Shown: piece after piece, positions 41,649 through 50,048 of the stretch
Layout: every line of letters begins with the position of its first letter
Numbering within the stretch: position 1 is the first letter of the stretch
Assembly (NCBI GenBank): GCA_023408815.1
Contig: JAEYJO010000058.1
Coordinates: 1 to 64,000, forward strand
Length of the DNA stretch: 64,000 nt
Origin: Bacillota bacterium
GTDB taxonomy: Bacteria; Bacillota; Clostridia; Lachnospirales; Lachnospiraceae
Reading direction: 5' to 3'
The notes under the pieces: generated by a model
The model's input: the letters and a program-made list of their open reading frames with translations, nothing else
What the model was told of the DNA's origin: nothing
Databases searched by the model: none
Position numbers and translations under genes: made by a program

Positions 41649-42242
41649 ATGGCAGTTAATAGAGTACCAGTTTTAAAGAGATGCAGAGCGCTCGGACTTG
41701 AGCCCGCTTATTTAGGATATGACAAGAAATCGAACAGAGCCGTAAGAGCAGGCAAGAAGATGAGTGAGTACGGTCTTCAGTTGAGAGAAAAGCAGAAAGC
41801 AAAATTTATCTATGGCGTTCTTGAGAAACCCTTTAGAAATTACTATGAAAAAGCAGACAGAATGATGAAGGGTCTGACTGGTGAAAACCTTATGGTCATT
41901 CTCGAGAGCAGACTCGATAACGTAGTATTCAGAATGGGCCTCGCAAGAACAAGAAGAGAAGCGAGACAGGTCGTAGACCACAAACATTTCCTCGTAAACG
42001 GCAAACCCGTAAATATTCCTTCTTATTTAGTAAAAGCCGGAGATGTAATTGAAGTAAGAGAAAAATCCAAATCCTTGCAGAGATATAAAGATATCCTCGA
42101 AGTTACGGCAGGAAGACTTACTCCTGAATGGATGGATGTAGATCAGGAAGCTATGAAGGGAACCATCAAGCAGCTCCCAGCAAGAGAGATGATCGATGTT
42201 CCGGTTGATGAAATGCTTATAGTCGAATTATATTCTAAGTAA
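41649..42242 (+). CDS. rpsD: 30S ribosomal protein S4 (zinc-free type)
   Basis: A 197-residue S4 lacking the N-terminal four-Cys zinc knuckle: VPVLKRCRALGLEPAYLGYD, SEYGLQLREKQKAKFIYGVL, S4 RNA-binding domain ILESRLDNVVFRMGLARTRR and HKHFLVNGKPVNIPSY. It is a primary assembly protein and common translational repressor. In Bacillus rpsD is unlinked, whereas here it sits inside the alpha operon, as in many clostridia and proteobacteria. Confidence 0.97.
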   Translation: MAVNRVPVLKRCRALGLEPAYLGYDKKSNRAVRAGKKMSEYGLQLREKQKAKFIYGVLEKPFRNYYEKADRMMKGLTGENLMVILESRLDNVVFRMGLARTRREARQVVDHKHFLVNGKPVNIPSYLVKAGDVIEVREKSKSLQRYKDILEVTAGRLTPEWMDVDQEAMKGTIKQLPAREMIDVPVDEMLIVELYSK

Positions 42243-42344
42243 AATAAGATTTCATTTTGATAAAAAAGTTAGGCAGATGAGGAGAATCCTTCTTATCTGC
42301 TTAAACGACTTAGATATAATTGTTCGTAAAGGAGGGTATTTGCA

Positions 42345-43301
42345 GTGTTTGATTTTGAGAGACCCAATATTGAGGTTGCAGAAATCTCTGAAGATAAAAA
42401 GTATGGTAAATTCGTAGTTGAGCCTTTGGAAAGAGGTTACGGTATTACGCTGGGCAATTCTTTAAGAAGGATCATGCTTTCTTCTTTACCCGGTACTGCA
42501 GTAAGTCAGGTAAAGATTGAAGGTGTCTTGCACGAATTCAGCTCCATTCCCGGTGTCAAGGAAGATGTTACCGAAATTATTATGAATATTAAAAGCCTCG
42601 CTATTAGAAATAACAGCGATACAAACGAGCCTAAGACAGCATATATTGAGTATGATGGCGAAGGTGTAGTAAAGGCTTCCGATATTCAGGTGGATCAGGA
42701 TATTGAAATCTTAAATCCCGATCTGGTAATCGCTACCTTAAGCGGAAAGGATACGAAGCTGTATATGGAACTTACCATTACTAAAGGCAGGGGTTACGTA
42801 GGCGCCGATAAGAATAAGGTAGAGGATCTGCCTATCGGTGTGATTGCGATCGATTCTATTTACACACCCGTTGAAAGAGTAAATGTAACGATTGAGAACA
42901 CTCGTGTAGGTCAGATAACGGATTATGACAAGCTGACCCTCGATGTGTATACGAACGGAACCTTGGTTCCTGACGAAGCAGTTAGTTTGGCTGCGAAAGT
43001 ACTCAGCGAACATTTGAGCCTTTTCATCGATTTGTCCGAGAATGCCAAGACCGCAGAGGTTATGGTAGAGAAGGAAGACGATGAAAAAGAAAAAGTATTG
43101 GAAATGAGCATCGATGAACTGGAACTTTCAGTTCGTTCTTACAATTGCTTAAAGAGAGCCGGTATCAATACGGTTGAAGAATTGACCAATAAGACATCCG
43201 AGGATATGATGAAGGTTCGTAACTTAGGACGTAAATCCTTGGAAGAGGTTTTAGCTAAATTAAAAGAACTCGGATTACAGCTTAATCCCAGTGATGAGTA
43301 A
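42345..43301 (+). CDS. rpoA: DNA-directed RNA polymerase subunit alpha
   Basis: A 318-residue subunit with the dimerisation domain (FVVEPLERGYGITLGNSLRR, SSIPGVKEDVTEII) and the C-terminal domain (LELSVRSYNCLKRAGINTVE, LGRKSLEEVLAKLKELGL) that binds UP elements and activators. The start is GTG 42345 behind AAAGGAGGG. The A-rich tract before the S10 promoter may be one of its contact sites. Confidence 0.98.
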   Translation: MFDFERPNIEVAEISEDKKYGKFVVEPLERGYGITLGNSLRRIMLSSLPGTAVSQVKIEGVLHEFSSIPGVKEDVTEIIMNIKSLAIRNNSDTNEPKTAYIEYDGEGVVKASDIQVDQDIEILNPDLVIATLSGKDTKLYMELTITKGRGYVGADKNKVEDLPIGVIAIDSIYTPVERVNVTIENTRVGQITDYDKLTLDVYTNGTLVPDEAVSLAAKVLSEHLSLFIDLSENAKTAEVMVEKEDDEKEKVLEMSIDELELSVRSYNCLKRAGINTVEELTNKTSEDMMKVRNLGRKSLEEVLAKLKELGLQLNPSDE

Positions 43302-43447
43302 ATTCGTGAAAACGCATGTGTAGTAAGTCCAAAGTGCGTATGTGTGCGGGCTCATGATATGGAGCAGGCATTCGGTAAATAAGCCCAAAGTGCATGGCCG
43401 GATGTTCCATAGGGAATTATCCCGATGAAGAGAAAGGAGCCGTAAAA

Positions 43448-44053
43448 ATGGCAAAATACAGAAAGCTTGGCAGAACATCTGACCAGAGAAAAGCATTACT
43501 TAGAAATCAGGTAACCAATTTATTGTATAATGGAAAAATTGTTACCACACAGGCAAAAGCGAAAGAAGTTCAGAAAATTGCTGAAGGACTCATTGCACTT
43601 GCTGCAAAAGAAAAAGATAACTTCGAAACCGTAAAGGTTACTGCAAAGGTTGCACGTAAGGATAAAGACGGTAAGAGAGTAAAACAGATCGTTGATAAGG
43701 ATACGAAGAAAGTTCTTTCCGAGACGCACCGTGACAAAGACGGCAAAATCTTAAGAATCGAAAACGGCGTTACCGTAACGGTTTATGATGAAGTAGAAAA
43801 AGAAATCAAGAAGGATCTTGCTTCCAGACTTCATGCAAGAAGACAGATGTTAAAGGTATTATATCCGGTAACTGAGGTTCCTTCAACTGCAGCAGGAAGA
43901 AAGAAAGCTACGAAGGAAGTTGACTTAGTGGCAAAGCTTTTCGACGAATACGGACCGAAATATGCAACCCGTAAGGGCGGTTATACAAGAATTATTAAAA
44001 TCGGACAGCGTAAAGGTGATGCTGCGATGGAAGTTGTTCTTGAGTTGGTATAA
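43448..44053 (+). CDS. rplQ: 50S ribosomal protein L17 with long internal insertion
   Basis: A 201-residue L17, against about 120-130 in most bacteria. The canonical core is split: KYRKLGRTSDQRKALLRNQV to GLIALAAKEKDN near residue 58, then about 65 extra charged residues (residues 60-123, KDKDGKRVKQIVDKDTKKVL and similar), then LASRLHARRQMLKVLYPVTE and GGYTRIIKIGQRKGDAA. AAAGGAGCC supports ATG 43448. It ends the superoperon and is followed by a terminator. Confidence 0.95.
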   Translation: MAKYRKLGRTSDQRKALLRNQVTNLLYNGKIVTTQAKAKEVQKIAEGLIALAAKEKDNFETVKVTAKVARKDKDGKRVKQIVDKDTKKVLSETHRDKDGKILRIENGVTVTVYDEVEKEIKKDLASRLHARRQMLKVLYPVTEVPSTAAGRKKATKEVDLVAKLFDEYGPKYATRKGGYTRIIKIGQRKGDAAMEVVLELV

Positions 44054-44084
44054 TTTCATAGAACACAAAACAAGATAGAAATAT

Positions 44085-44110
44085 AAAAGGACTGCGGAAG
44101 CGGTCCTTTT
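44085..44110 (+). terminator. Terminator of the ribosomal superoperon
   Basis: AAAAGGACTGC (44085-44095) pairs with GCGGTCCTTTT (44100-44110) around a GGAA-type loop, ending in a T tract. It closes the S10-spc-alpha transcription unit before the sugar island. Confidence 0.85.
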
Positions 44111-44148
44111 ATTATGCAATAGGAAAGTGCTCCTATTACATTAAGAAT

Positions 44149-44179
44149 GGATACGCAGCTGCGCGTGCGGAACAAAAGC
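44149..44179. repeat. 31-base palindromic repeat, copy 1
   Basis: A 31-base sequence containing CGCAGCTGCG matches 49950-49980 at 27 positions and shares the tail GAACAAAAGC. Both copies lie in intergenic DNA just downstream of a terminator or hairpin. It may be a REP-like unit. Confidence 0.6.
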
Positions 44180-44336
44180 CCAGTCGTGGTTTATATTAAT
44201 TCTAAAAATAAATAGCTTAAAACAAATGTAATGTTGTATAATAAAGCTAAATTATAATAACAGTCTTAAATAAGAAGCAAAGTGCCCGGCGCTCTAAGAC
44301 TTCGGATTACGCGATACAATATGATGGAGAAAATAA

Positions 44337-45329
44337 ATGGAAAAAGAATGGCTGAAGAAAATCGGAAGCATGCAGCAGGAAGCCTATATCCGCAAGATAG
44401 AATATGCGGAGGGCAGAGCCGGAGGGTTGAAGGCTTATCAGATCAAGTCGGGACCTCTTATGTTCACGTCTGCGCAGGATAAGTGCCTGGATATTACGGA
44501 ATTGTCCTGGCGGGGCATCAATTTTAACTTTATAAGCAAGCCTGGACTGCAGAACGCACAGGCTTATGACTATAATGGCTTTGCGGGACAGAGAAGCATC
44601 ATGGGCGGAATGTTCTTCACCTGTGGTACGGATAACGTAGGAACGCCCGGAATTGAGCCGTATAATATGTTTCCCATGCACGGAAGTCTGCGCTCCACGC
44701 CGGCGGAGCACGTTTGTGCCGATTGCTTCTGGGAGGATGGAGAATATAAGATCAGGCTGTCCGGAGAAATGAGACAAGCGGCGCTATTTGGAGGAAACAT
44801 CGTATTAAGGCGCACTATAGAGACTTATTACGGGAGCAAGGAGATAGTGATTCGGGATGAGTTTGAGAATCAGGCATATGAAACCAGCCCATTTATGCTG
44901 CTGTATCATTTTAATATAGGATATCCGCTGCTGGATGTGGGAACAAAGATACGGATTCCTTCCTCTAAAACAGTTCTTTTAGGTGAAGAGAGGGAGACGG
45001 CCTTTCCCTGGAATGAGGTTACTGCTCCGGTGGATAGGCTTCCCGAGGAGGTCTTTTATCATATGCTGCAACCGGATGAAAAAGGCCTTGCGACTGTGTC
45101 CGTCTTTAACGAAAATGTTGGTGCCGGGCTGTCGATCAGCTTTCAGACGAAGCAGCTTCCCAAGTTTACCCAGTGGAAGTCCATGGCCTCAGGAGATTAT
45201 GTTATGGGATTTGAGCCCTGCAATTGCCACGTCAAGGGGCAGGAGTGGGAAAAACAAAACGGTACGCTCCCGGTAATTGAAGCGGGAGAGAAAAAGACGG
45301 TGGAATTGAAGCTTCAGATTTTAGAATAA
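44337..45329 (+). CDS. DUF4432 family protein (galactose-mutarotase-like fold)
   Basis: A 330-residue protein with the DUF4432 pattern: QDKCLDITELSWRGINFNFI, SKPG, GGMFFTCGTDNVG, MHGSLRSTPAEHV and MGFEPCNCHVKGQ. The family is a beta-sandwich related to aldose 1-epimerases and is often found in sugar-catabolic operons; a sugar or sugar-phosphate epimerase or mutarotase role is likely but untested. A possible -10 TATAAT lies at 44237-44242, right after ATGTTG, the half-site seen at the BMC promoters. It starts the island, and the next gene follows after 40 bases. Confidence 0.8.
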   Translation: MEKEWLKKIGSMQQEAYIRKIEYAEGRAGGLKAYQIKSGPLMFTSAQDKCLDITELSWRGINFNFISKPGLQNAQAYDYNGFAGQRSIMGGMFFTCGTDNVGTPGIEPYNMFPMHGSLRSTPAEHVCADCFWEDGEYKIRLSGEMRQAALFGGNIVLRRTIETYYGSKEIVIRDEFENQAYETSPFMLLYHFNIGYPLLDVGTKIRIPSSKTVLLGEERETAFPWNEVTAPVDRLPEEVFYHMLQPDEKGLATVSVFNENVGAGLSISFQTKQLPKFTQWKSMASGDYVMGFEPCNCHVKGQEWEKQNGTLPVIEAGEKKTVELKLQILE

Positions 45330-45369
45330 TGGAGAATAACACAGAACGACGCAGGAAAGGGAGAAGGAT

Positions 45370-46296
45370 ATGGCAAAAAGAATGTTGGATTGTACGGCTT
45401 CAGATTTTTCAGGATTTACAAAGGCAGATTATTTAAGCTCTATTGCCGGAAGCGAGGGGCGGGTCGTAGCGTGTGAGTGTATCGGGATTACAATGCCGGT
45501 ACTTTCGGATGTGACCAATGCGGAATTCGCGGCAGCCATGGGAGCAGATATATTGCTTCTCAATATGTTCGATGTCATTAAGCCTGTGATATGCGGACTT
45601 CCCAAGGTTGAGAAGGAAGAAGTGGTCCGGGAGTTAAAGCGCCTTACCGGAAGAATGGTAGGAATCAACCTGGAGCCCGTGGAGGATACCATTGCGGAAG
45701 GAAACAAGGGAACGCTGTGGGAAATGTCCGAAGGGCGAAGAGCGACGCTGGATAACGCTTTGAGAGCGTACGAGCTGGGTGTGGATATGGTCCTGCTTAC
45801 GGGGAATCCGGGCAATGGTGTGAGCAATAAGGCGATCACCGATTCTCTGAGAGCGATGTCCTCTGAATTGGGGAATAAGCTGATTCTGGCGGCAGGAAAA
45901 ATGCACGCTTCAGGAATTATCGGAGAAGGCGGAGAGAATATCATTACAAGAGATGACATAAAAGAATTTGTAGAGGCGGGGGCGGATATTATTCTACTGC
46001 CTGCCCCGGGAACGGTTCCCGGAATCACCATGGAATATGTCAGAGGACTGGTTTCCTACGCTCATAGCTTAGGCGCACTGACGATAACTGCTATCGGAAC
46101 TTCCCAGGAGGGAGCAGATACCGAAACAATTAAGCAGATTGCGCTGATGTGCAAGATGACGGGAACAGATATCCACCATATCGGCGATTCCGGATATCCG
46201 GGAATGGGGGCACCGGAAAACATAATGGCATATTCGGTAGCCATTCGGGGAGTGAGGCATACGTATCACAGAATGGCGGTATCGATTAACCGGTAA
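45370..46296 (+). CDS. Uncharacterised TIM-barrel protein (DUF7916-like)
   Basis: A 308-residue protein with repeating beta/alpha character: VLSDVTNAEFAAAMGADILL, GRMVGINLEPVED, ELGVDMVLLTGNPGNGVSNK, LILAAGKMHASGI, FVEAGADIILLPAPGTVPGI and DIHHIGDSGYPGMGAPEN. The Gly-rich loops at strand ends suggest phosphate binding. Relatives are annotated variously as PEP-phosphonomutase-like or haloacid dehalogenase-like, without proof. Genomic company suggests a sugar-phosphate enzyme. RBS AAAGGGAGAAGG precedes the ATG. Confidence 0.6.
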   Translation: MAKRMLDCTASDFSGFTKADYLSSIAGSEGRVVACECIGITMPVLSDVTNAEFAAAMGADILLLNMFDVIKPVICGLPKVEKEEVVRELKRLTGRMVGINLEPVEDTIAEGNKGTLWEMSEGRRATLDNALRAYELGVDMVLLTGNPGNGVSNKAITDSLRAMSSELGNKLILAAGKMHASGIIGEGGENIITRDDIKEFVEAGADIILLPAPGTVPGITMEYVRGLVSYAHSLGALTITAIGTSQEGADTETIKQIALMCKMTGTDIHHIGDSGYPGMGAPENIMAYSVAIRGVRHTYHRMAVSINR

Positions 46297-46298
46297 AG

Positions 46299-47276
46299 TT
46301 ATTCCGGCACCTTCTGGAAGTGCTGATAATCCTTGAGGGAGTTCCAATTGCCTCCCCATGTAAAACCGTGTTCTGTAAAAAGTTTGTAGCATAAGTCGTT
46401 TTCGTCAATTTTATAAGCGAATTCTTTGGAACGGTCTGCATATATCTCGCTTCCCGGAGGAGAGATATATGTGGTACCGTCATTTTTATATACTACGTAA
46501 GGGTTGTAAAGTGGGTTGATATCGATGGCGAGACCAAGGGCATGCTTCGAAAGGCTCGTAGTGCCGTCCACCAAACGATAATTGAAACAGGAGGTGTTAT
46601 TATCGGACATGGACAGCGTATCGTCCCCGCCATAATCATCGATTAATGATATCTGCTCTATCTGGTATTCGTTTCGATACAGCTCATAAAAGATTTCCAC
46701 AAGGTCCTGCGCGATTGCTTTGTTGCAGATCAATTCCCCGGTTCGTTCTATACCCTTGAAATTATAATAAAGTACGCTCACATAACGGAGATCCTCATAG
46801 GCAACATGTATATCTTCCGCAGAGGATACGATATTCAATGCTGTAACTGCTGCATTATCTTTATCGGTTTTAGTAACGGGATAAGAAATCCCTGTAATCT
46901 TCTTCTTGATTTCATCGGAAAGGGGTTCGTAATAAAAGCCCTGCTCATATTCGATTCTATCTGGATTTGTGTTCATTTCCTCTTCTTTCACGTCCGGTTC
47001 GGACGTGATCTCACCTGCCTCATTATCACTACTATCTATATTGTCATTGGGCTGTCCGCTAGAACCGCTTTCTTTATGGGCATTTTCCGGCGCGCTCTCA
47101 TCATCTGTGACTTCGACCGATGCGGCGGTTTCCTTTGCTTTATAGGCAACTTCAGGATTTTTTGCAGCGTATTCGGCCAGTGTTTCCGAGTGGGAGAAGG
47201 TGCGCACGAAGATAGAGCTAAGGACGATGATGGCAAGTATTAAAAAGAGAGGTTTCGATATTTTCTTAAAGTCCAT
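46299..47276 (-). CDS. M15-family peptidoglycan peptidase, membrane-anchored
   Basis: A 325-residue protein. A signal anchor lies near residues 8-27 (LFLILAIIVLSSIFVRTF), then a low-complexity Glu/Ser/Asp linker and a C-terminal M15 domain (VanY/CwlK type). Zinc ligands are recognisable in SKHALGLAIDINP (His, Asp) and DYQHFQK (His), with WGGNW before the last. Expected to cut D-Ala-D-Ala or L-Ala-D-Glu bonds in the wall. It converges on the DUF7916-like gene with a gap of only two bases and is unrelated to sugar use. Confidence 0.85.
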   Translation of the reverse strand: MDFKKISKPLFLILAIIVLSSIFVRTFSHSETLAEYAAKNPEVAYKAKETAASVEVTDDESAPENAHKESGSSGQPNDNIDSSDNEAGEITSEPDVKEEEMNTNPDRIEYEQGFYYEPLSDEIKKKITGISYPVTKTDKDNAAVTALNIVSSAEDIHVAYEDLRYVSVLYYNFKGIERTGELICNKAIAQDLVEIFYELYRNEYQIEQISLIDDYGGDDTLSMSDNNTSCFNYRLVDGTTSLSKHALGLAIDINPLYNPYVVYKNDGTTYISPPGSEIYADRSKEFAYKIDENDLCYKLFTEHGFTWGGNWNSLKDYQHFQKVPE

Positions 47277-47339
47277 ACTGTTTTCCTTTTCCTTGGATAT
47301 TATAATTTATATATTGTCGTAATGATACGTTATTGTACA

Positions 47340-48119
47340 TTATACATCCACAACGATGACATTAGCATCCATTTGACGCAGAGAGATCAAGTGGTCGGGA
47401 TTGATGCCGCTGTCCGTGATAATGCCGGTAACTTCTCGTATACTGCTATAGGAAATCAACTCGTATTTTCCAAATTTAGAAGAATCCACGAGTACGTAGG
47501 TTTCACTGGCGGACTGCATGATGCTCTTTTTTACCCCTGCTTCAGGAGGATAGCCGTCATAAAAGTTGCCGTCCTCGCCTACGCTTGAGGCCCCCAGGAA
47601 TGCGATATCAACTTTATATTGGCGTATTTGCTCTTCTGTCTGAGGTCCATAGCAGGAGAGCGTTTCATTTCTTAGAAAGCCACCGATTACGATTGCCGCC
47701 ACCTCCGTCTTCCTGGAAATCTCGTTGATTACCCGTAGATTACTCGTAACCACGGTAATCTTGCTGCTGTCCGGAAGGTTTCTGGCGATAGGGCTGGTAG
47801 TGGTTCCTGAATCGATAAAGATAGTATAGCCGGGCTTAATCAGCTCGATAGCCTTTAATGCGATTTTCGATTTCACGTCGGCACCCTTTTCGGATGGTTT
47901 CACATAAGCGCCGGGAAAAGCTGCAGTTTCGGGGATAGCGCCATTAATCACTGCGCCTCCGAAGGTGCGGCGGATAACTCCGGCACTCTCCAAATCTGCC
48001 AAATCTCTTCTTATTGTCATGTCCGAGACCTGAAAGATATTGCAAAGCTCCTTCACAAGGATTTCTTCTTTATTTTGTAATAAAGTAAATATTTTTTGCT
48101 GTCGATTTTCTTTTAACAT
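47340..48119 (-). CDS. DeoR/GlpR-family transcriptional regulator
   Basis: A 259-residue regulator with N-terminal winged HTH (RQQKIFTLLQNKEEILVKEL, SDMTIRRDLADLE) and a C-terminal sensor domain with TIFIDSGTTTSPIARNL. It is divergent from the RbsB-type importer, whose promoter holds the palindrome AACATAAAATGTT. It most likely represses the importer and kinase operon and responds to a sugar phosphate. It is a second DeoR protein, distinct from the BMC regulator. Confidence 0.9.
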   Translation of the reverse strand: MLKENRQQKIFTLLQNKEEILVKELCNIFQVSDMTIRRDLADLESAGVIRRTFGGAVINGAIPETAAFPGAYVKPSEKGADVKSKIALKAIELIKPGYTIFIDSGTTTSPIARNLPDSSKITVVTSNLRVINEISRKTEVAAIVIGGFLRNETLSCYGPQTEEQIRQYKVDIAFLGASSVGEDGNFYDGYPPEAGVKKSIMQSASETYVLVDSSKFGKYELISYSSIREVTGIITDSGINPDHLISLRQMDANVIVVDV

Positions 48120-48237
48120 AGTTCCCCTGCCTTTTTACATTGCCCTTAAGGATTGTCCTCAAAGAGGCGTAAAACAATGAATTTTTAAGTATTGCAATTA
48201 TGCCCGACACTTTAAGGTAAGCATAATCTCTCTTTGG

Positions 48238-48514
48238 TACCATCGTTTGACAAGGTCACACACGGTCGGATAAGGATCAATTTTTGTCCCTGCTACGTTA
48301 CTTTCGTTCCGCGTACGTTCAGTACGCGTCAGTCAAGTGCCTTGCAGGAACAAAAATTGGTCTCTTTCCGACTCTTCGACCCTGACCATAGTAATTTTCC
48401 TGATTTTCAAGGCGGACGATTGAGGCGTACTGGACGTATGCCGATTGAGGACAACGCAAAAAATCAAGAAAATTTCATGGTTCAGGGCGTGTAAGACCTT
48501 GTCAAACGATGGTA
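48238..48514. repeat. Long palindromic element, copy B (277 bases)
   Basis: TACCATCGTTTGACAAGGTC (48238-48257) is perfectly inverted at 48495-48514. Inside are two large hairpins: CAATTTTTGTCCCTGC (48278-48293) with GCAGGAACAAAAATTG (48344-48359), holding GCGTAC/GTACGC, and a stem near 48387-48407 with 48460-48480. The two ends are those of copy A at 26256-26323 split by about 209 bases. No coding potential is seen. Confidence 0.8.
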
Positions 48515-48629
48515 TGAGCATATTATAACAAATAACCAATAATAAGTCTATAATAGTGGTCGAATATGTTTGAGGTTATGACAAAATATGTAAAAATTGA
48601 ACAAAAATTATATAAATATATACAAAACA

Positions 48630-48658
48630 TTGACAACACGAACATAAAATGTTATATA
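48630..48658 (+). promoter_or_regulatory. Promoter and operator of the RbsB-type importer operon
   Basis: TTGACA (48630-48635) and TATATA (48653-48658) are spaced 17 bases. The spacer contains AACAT-AAA-ATGTT (48641-48653), a perfect palindrome suited to the divergent DeoR regulator, and AACACGAACA (48635-48644), identical to ten bases at the BMC promoter. Confidence 0.75.
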
Positions 48659-48750
48659 TATTGATATAAACAAACAAACACAAACAATGGTGTTTAAAAC
48701 AAACAATGGGGTGTTTGGAAACCAAGCAATTATTACAAAGGAGGATTACA

Positions 48751-49809
48751 ATGAAAAAGAAGGCTTTGGCAATGGTACTTACAATGGCAATGGGTGTGTC
48801 CTTGCTGACAGGCTGCGGAAGTACCGCTCCTGCGAATACGGAGTCCCCTGCAAAAACTGCTGAGCCCGCGGAAAGTGTTGCGCCGGCAGATGATGCAGCG
48901 GAGGCAGTACAAGAAGTGTCCGAAGAAACAGGAGGAGAAGAAAATGCAGGCGGTGTGTACGGATGTGCCGTACCTAATGCGACGAATTCCTTCTATGCTA
49001 CATGCGTAAAGGGCGTTCAGGCAGGAGTTGAGCAATACGATCCTACGGCGGATGTTGTAGTAACAGATGCTAATTTTGATTCTCAGAAGCAGCTCGATCA
49101 GGTTGCGGACTTGGTTTCTCAGGGAGTAAAGGCTATTATATTGATTCCTATCGATTCCAACGCAATCATTCCTGCTATCGAGGAAGCGGAAGCGGCAGGT
49201 ATTCCGGTTACGGTCATGGATACTCCGGCAGGAGAGACTACGGGCGTTGTATCCACGGTTGTATCCAACAATTACAGTGCGGGTGAAATTGCCGGACGTG
49301 CTCTTTGTGAATCCATGGGTGGAAAAGGCAATCTCGTGACTATCACGACCACGGGCTCCGATGCGGTTAATAGCAGAAAACAAGGCTTATACGACCTTAT
49401 AGAAAAGGAATATCCCGACATTAAGATCGTTCAGGAGGAGATCGTTCAGAACGGAACTACCGAAGAAGCTCTTACCATTATGGAGAACATTCTGCAGGGC
49501 GGAACCCAGGTAGATGGAGTGTTTACCACGGGCGATGTCTTTGCGATCGGTATTTGTTCCGCATTACAGGCTAACGGATATGCGGCAGGGGAAGTAAAGG
49601 TGACCAGCGTAGACGGTACGACGAATGCGGTGGAACTGATCAAATCGGGTTACTTAGAGGCTACGGCAGCACAGCTTCCGAAAGAACTGGGCATTCACTG
49701 TGTGAAGAACGCCCTTGATTTCCTGAACGGAAAAGATGTTCCGGCCAAGGAAGAGCTGGATTGTCTGGAAGTAAATATAGACAATGCAGATACGTATGAA
49801 GGTTTCTAG
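48751..49809 (+). CDS. Sugar-binding lipoprotein, RbsB/LacI fold
   Basis: A 352-residue solute-binding protein. Signal KKKALAMVLTMAMGVSLLTG ends at the lipobox Cys (LLTGCGS), followed by an Ala/Pro/Glu-rich linker. The periplasmic-binding-protein fold starts at YGCAVPNATNSFYATCVKGV and shows LVSQGVKAIILIPIDSNAI and KVTSVDGTTNAVELI. It should deliver a monosaccharide or polyol to the ATPase and permease downstream. AAAGGAGG supports ATG 48751; the upstream in-frame extension from 48706 has no family residues. Confidence 0.9.
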   Translation: MKKKALAMVLTMAMGVSLLTGCGSTAPANTESPAKTAEPAESVAPADDAAEAVQEVSEETGGEENAGGVYGCAVPNATNSFYATCVKGVQAGVEQYDPTADVVVTDANFDSQKQLDQVADLVSQGVKAIILIPIDSNAIIPAIEEAEAAGIPVTVMDTPAGETTGVVSTVVSNNYSAGEIAGRALCESMGGKGNLVTITTTGSDAVNSRKQGLYDLIEKEYPDIKIVQEEIVQNGTTEEALTIMENILQGGTQVDGVFTTGDVFAIGICSALQANGYAAGEVKVTSVDGTTNAVELIKSGYLEATAAQLPKELGIHCVKNALDFLNGKDVPAKEELDCLEVNIDNADTYEGF

Positions 49810-49852
49810 AAATAGATATATCCGCTCTTTTGCATAGATGAAATAAAAAGCG

Positions 49853-49905
49853 GATAAAGAGGTATCTGAACATATATGTCATGTATGGACGGATGCCTCT
49901 TTATC
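49853..49905 (+). terminator. Hairpin after the binding protein gene
   Basis: GATAAAGAGGTATC (49853-49866) pairs with GATGCCTCTTTATC (49892-49905) with one wobble. A second stem CTTATAGG/CCTATAAG follows. Partial termination here would keep the binding protein above the ATPase and permease, a common pattern. Confidence 0.65.
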
Positions 49906-49949
49906 TTATAGGGAAGGTACGTCCTATAAGATAAAAGTCCTACGGGCAG

Positions 49950-49980
49950 GATGCGCAGCTGCGCGCGAAGAACAAAAGCT
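49950..49980. repeat. 31-base palindromic repeat, copy 2
   Basis: It matches copy 1 at 44149-44179 at 27 of 31 positions, including CGCAGCTGCGCG and GAACAAAAGC. It sits in the 239-base gap before the ATPase gene. Confidence 0.6.
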
Positions 49981-50048
49981 GTGCAGGCAAAGGATTAGGC
50001 TGCGTGAGTATGTGAAGCACAGATTTGTTTTAAAAAGGAGATAAGGAT

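Noticed and set aside
48234..48494. 86-codon ORF inside repeat copy B
   Set aside because: It runs through nested hairpins, lacks an RBS and shows no protein family pattern.
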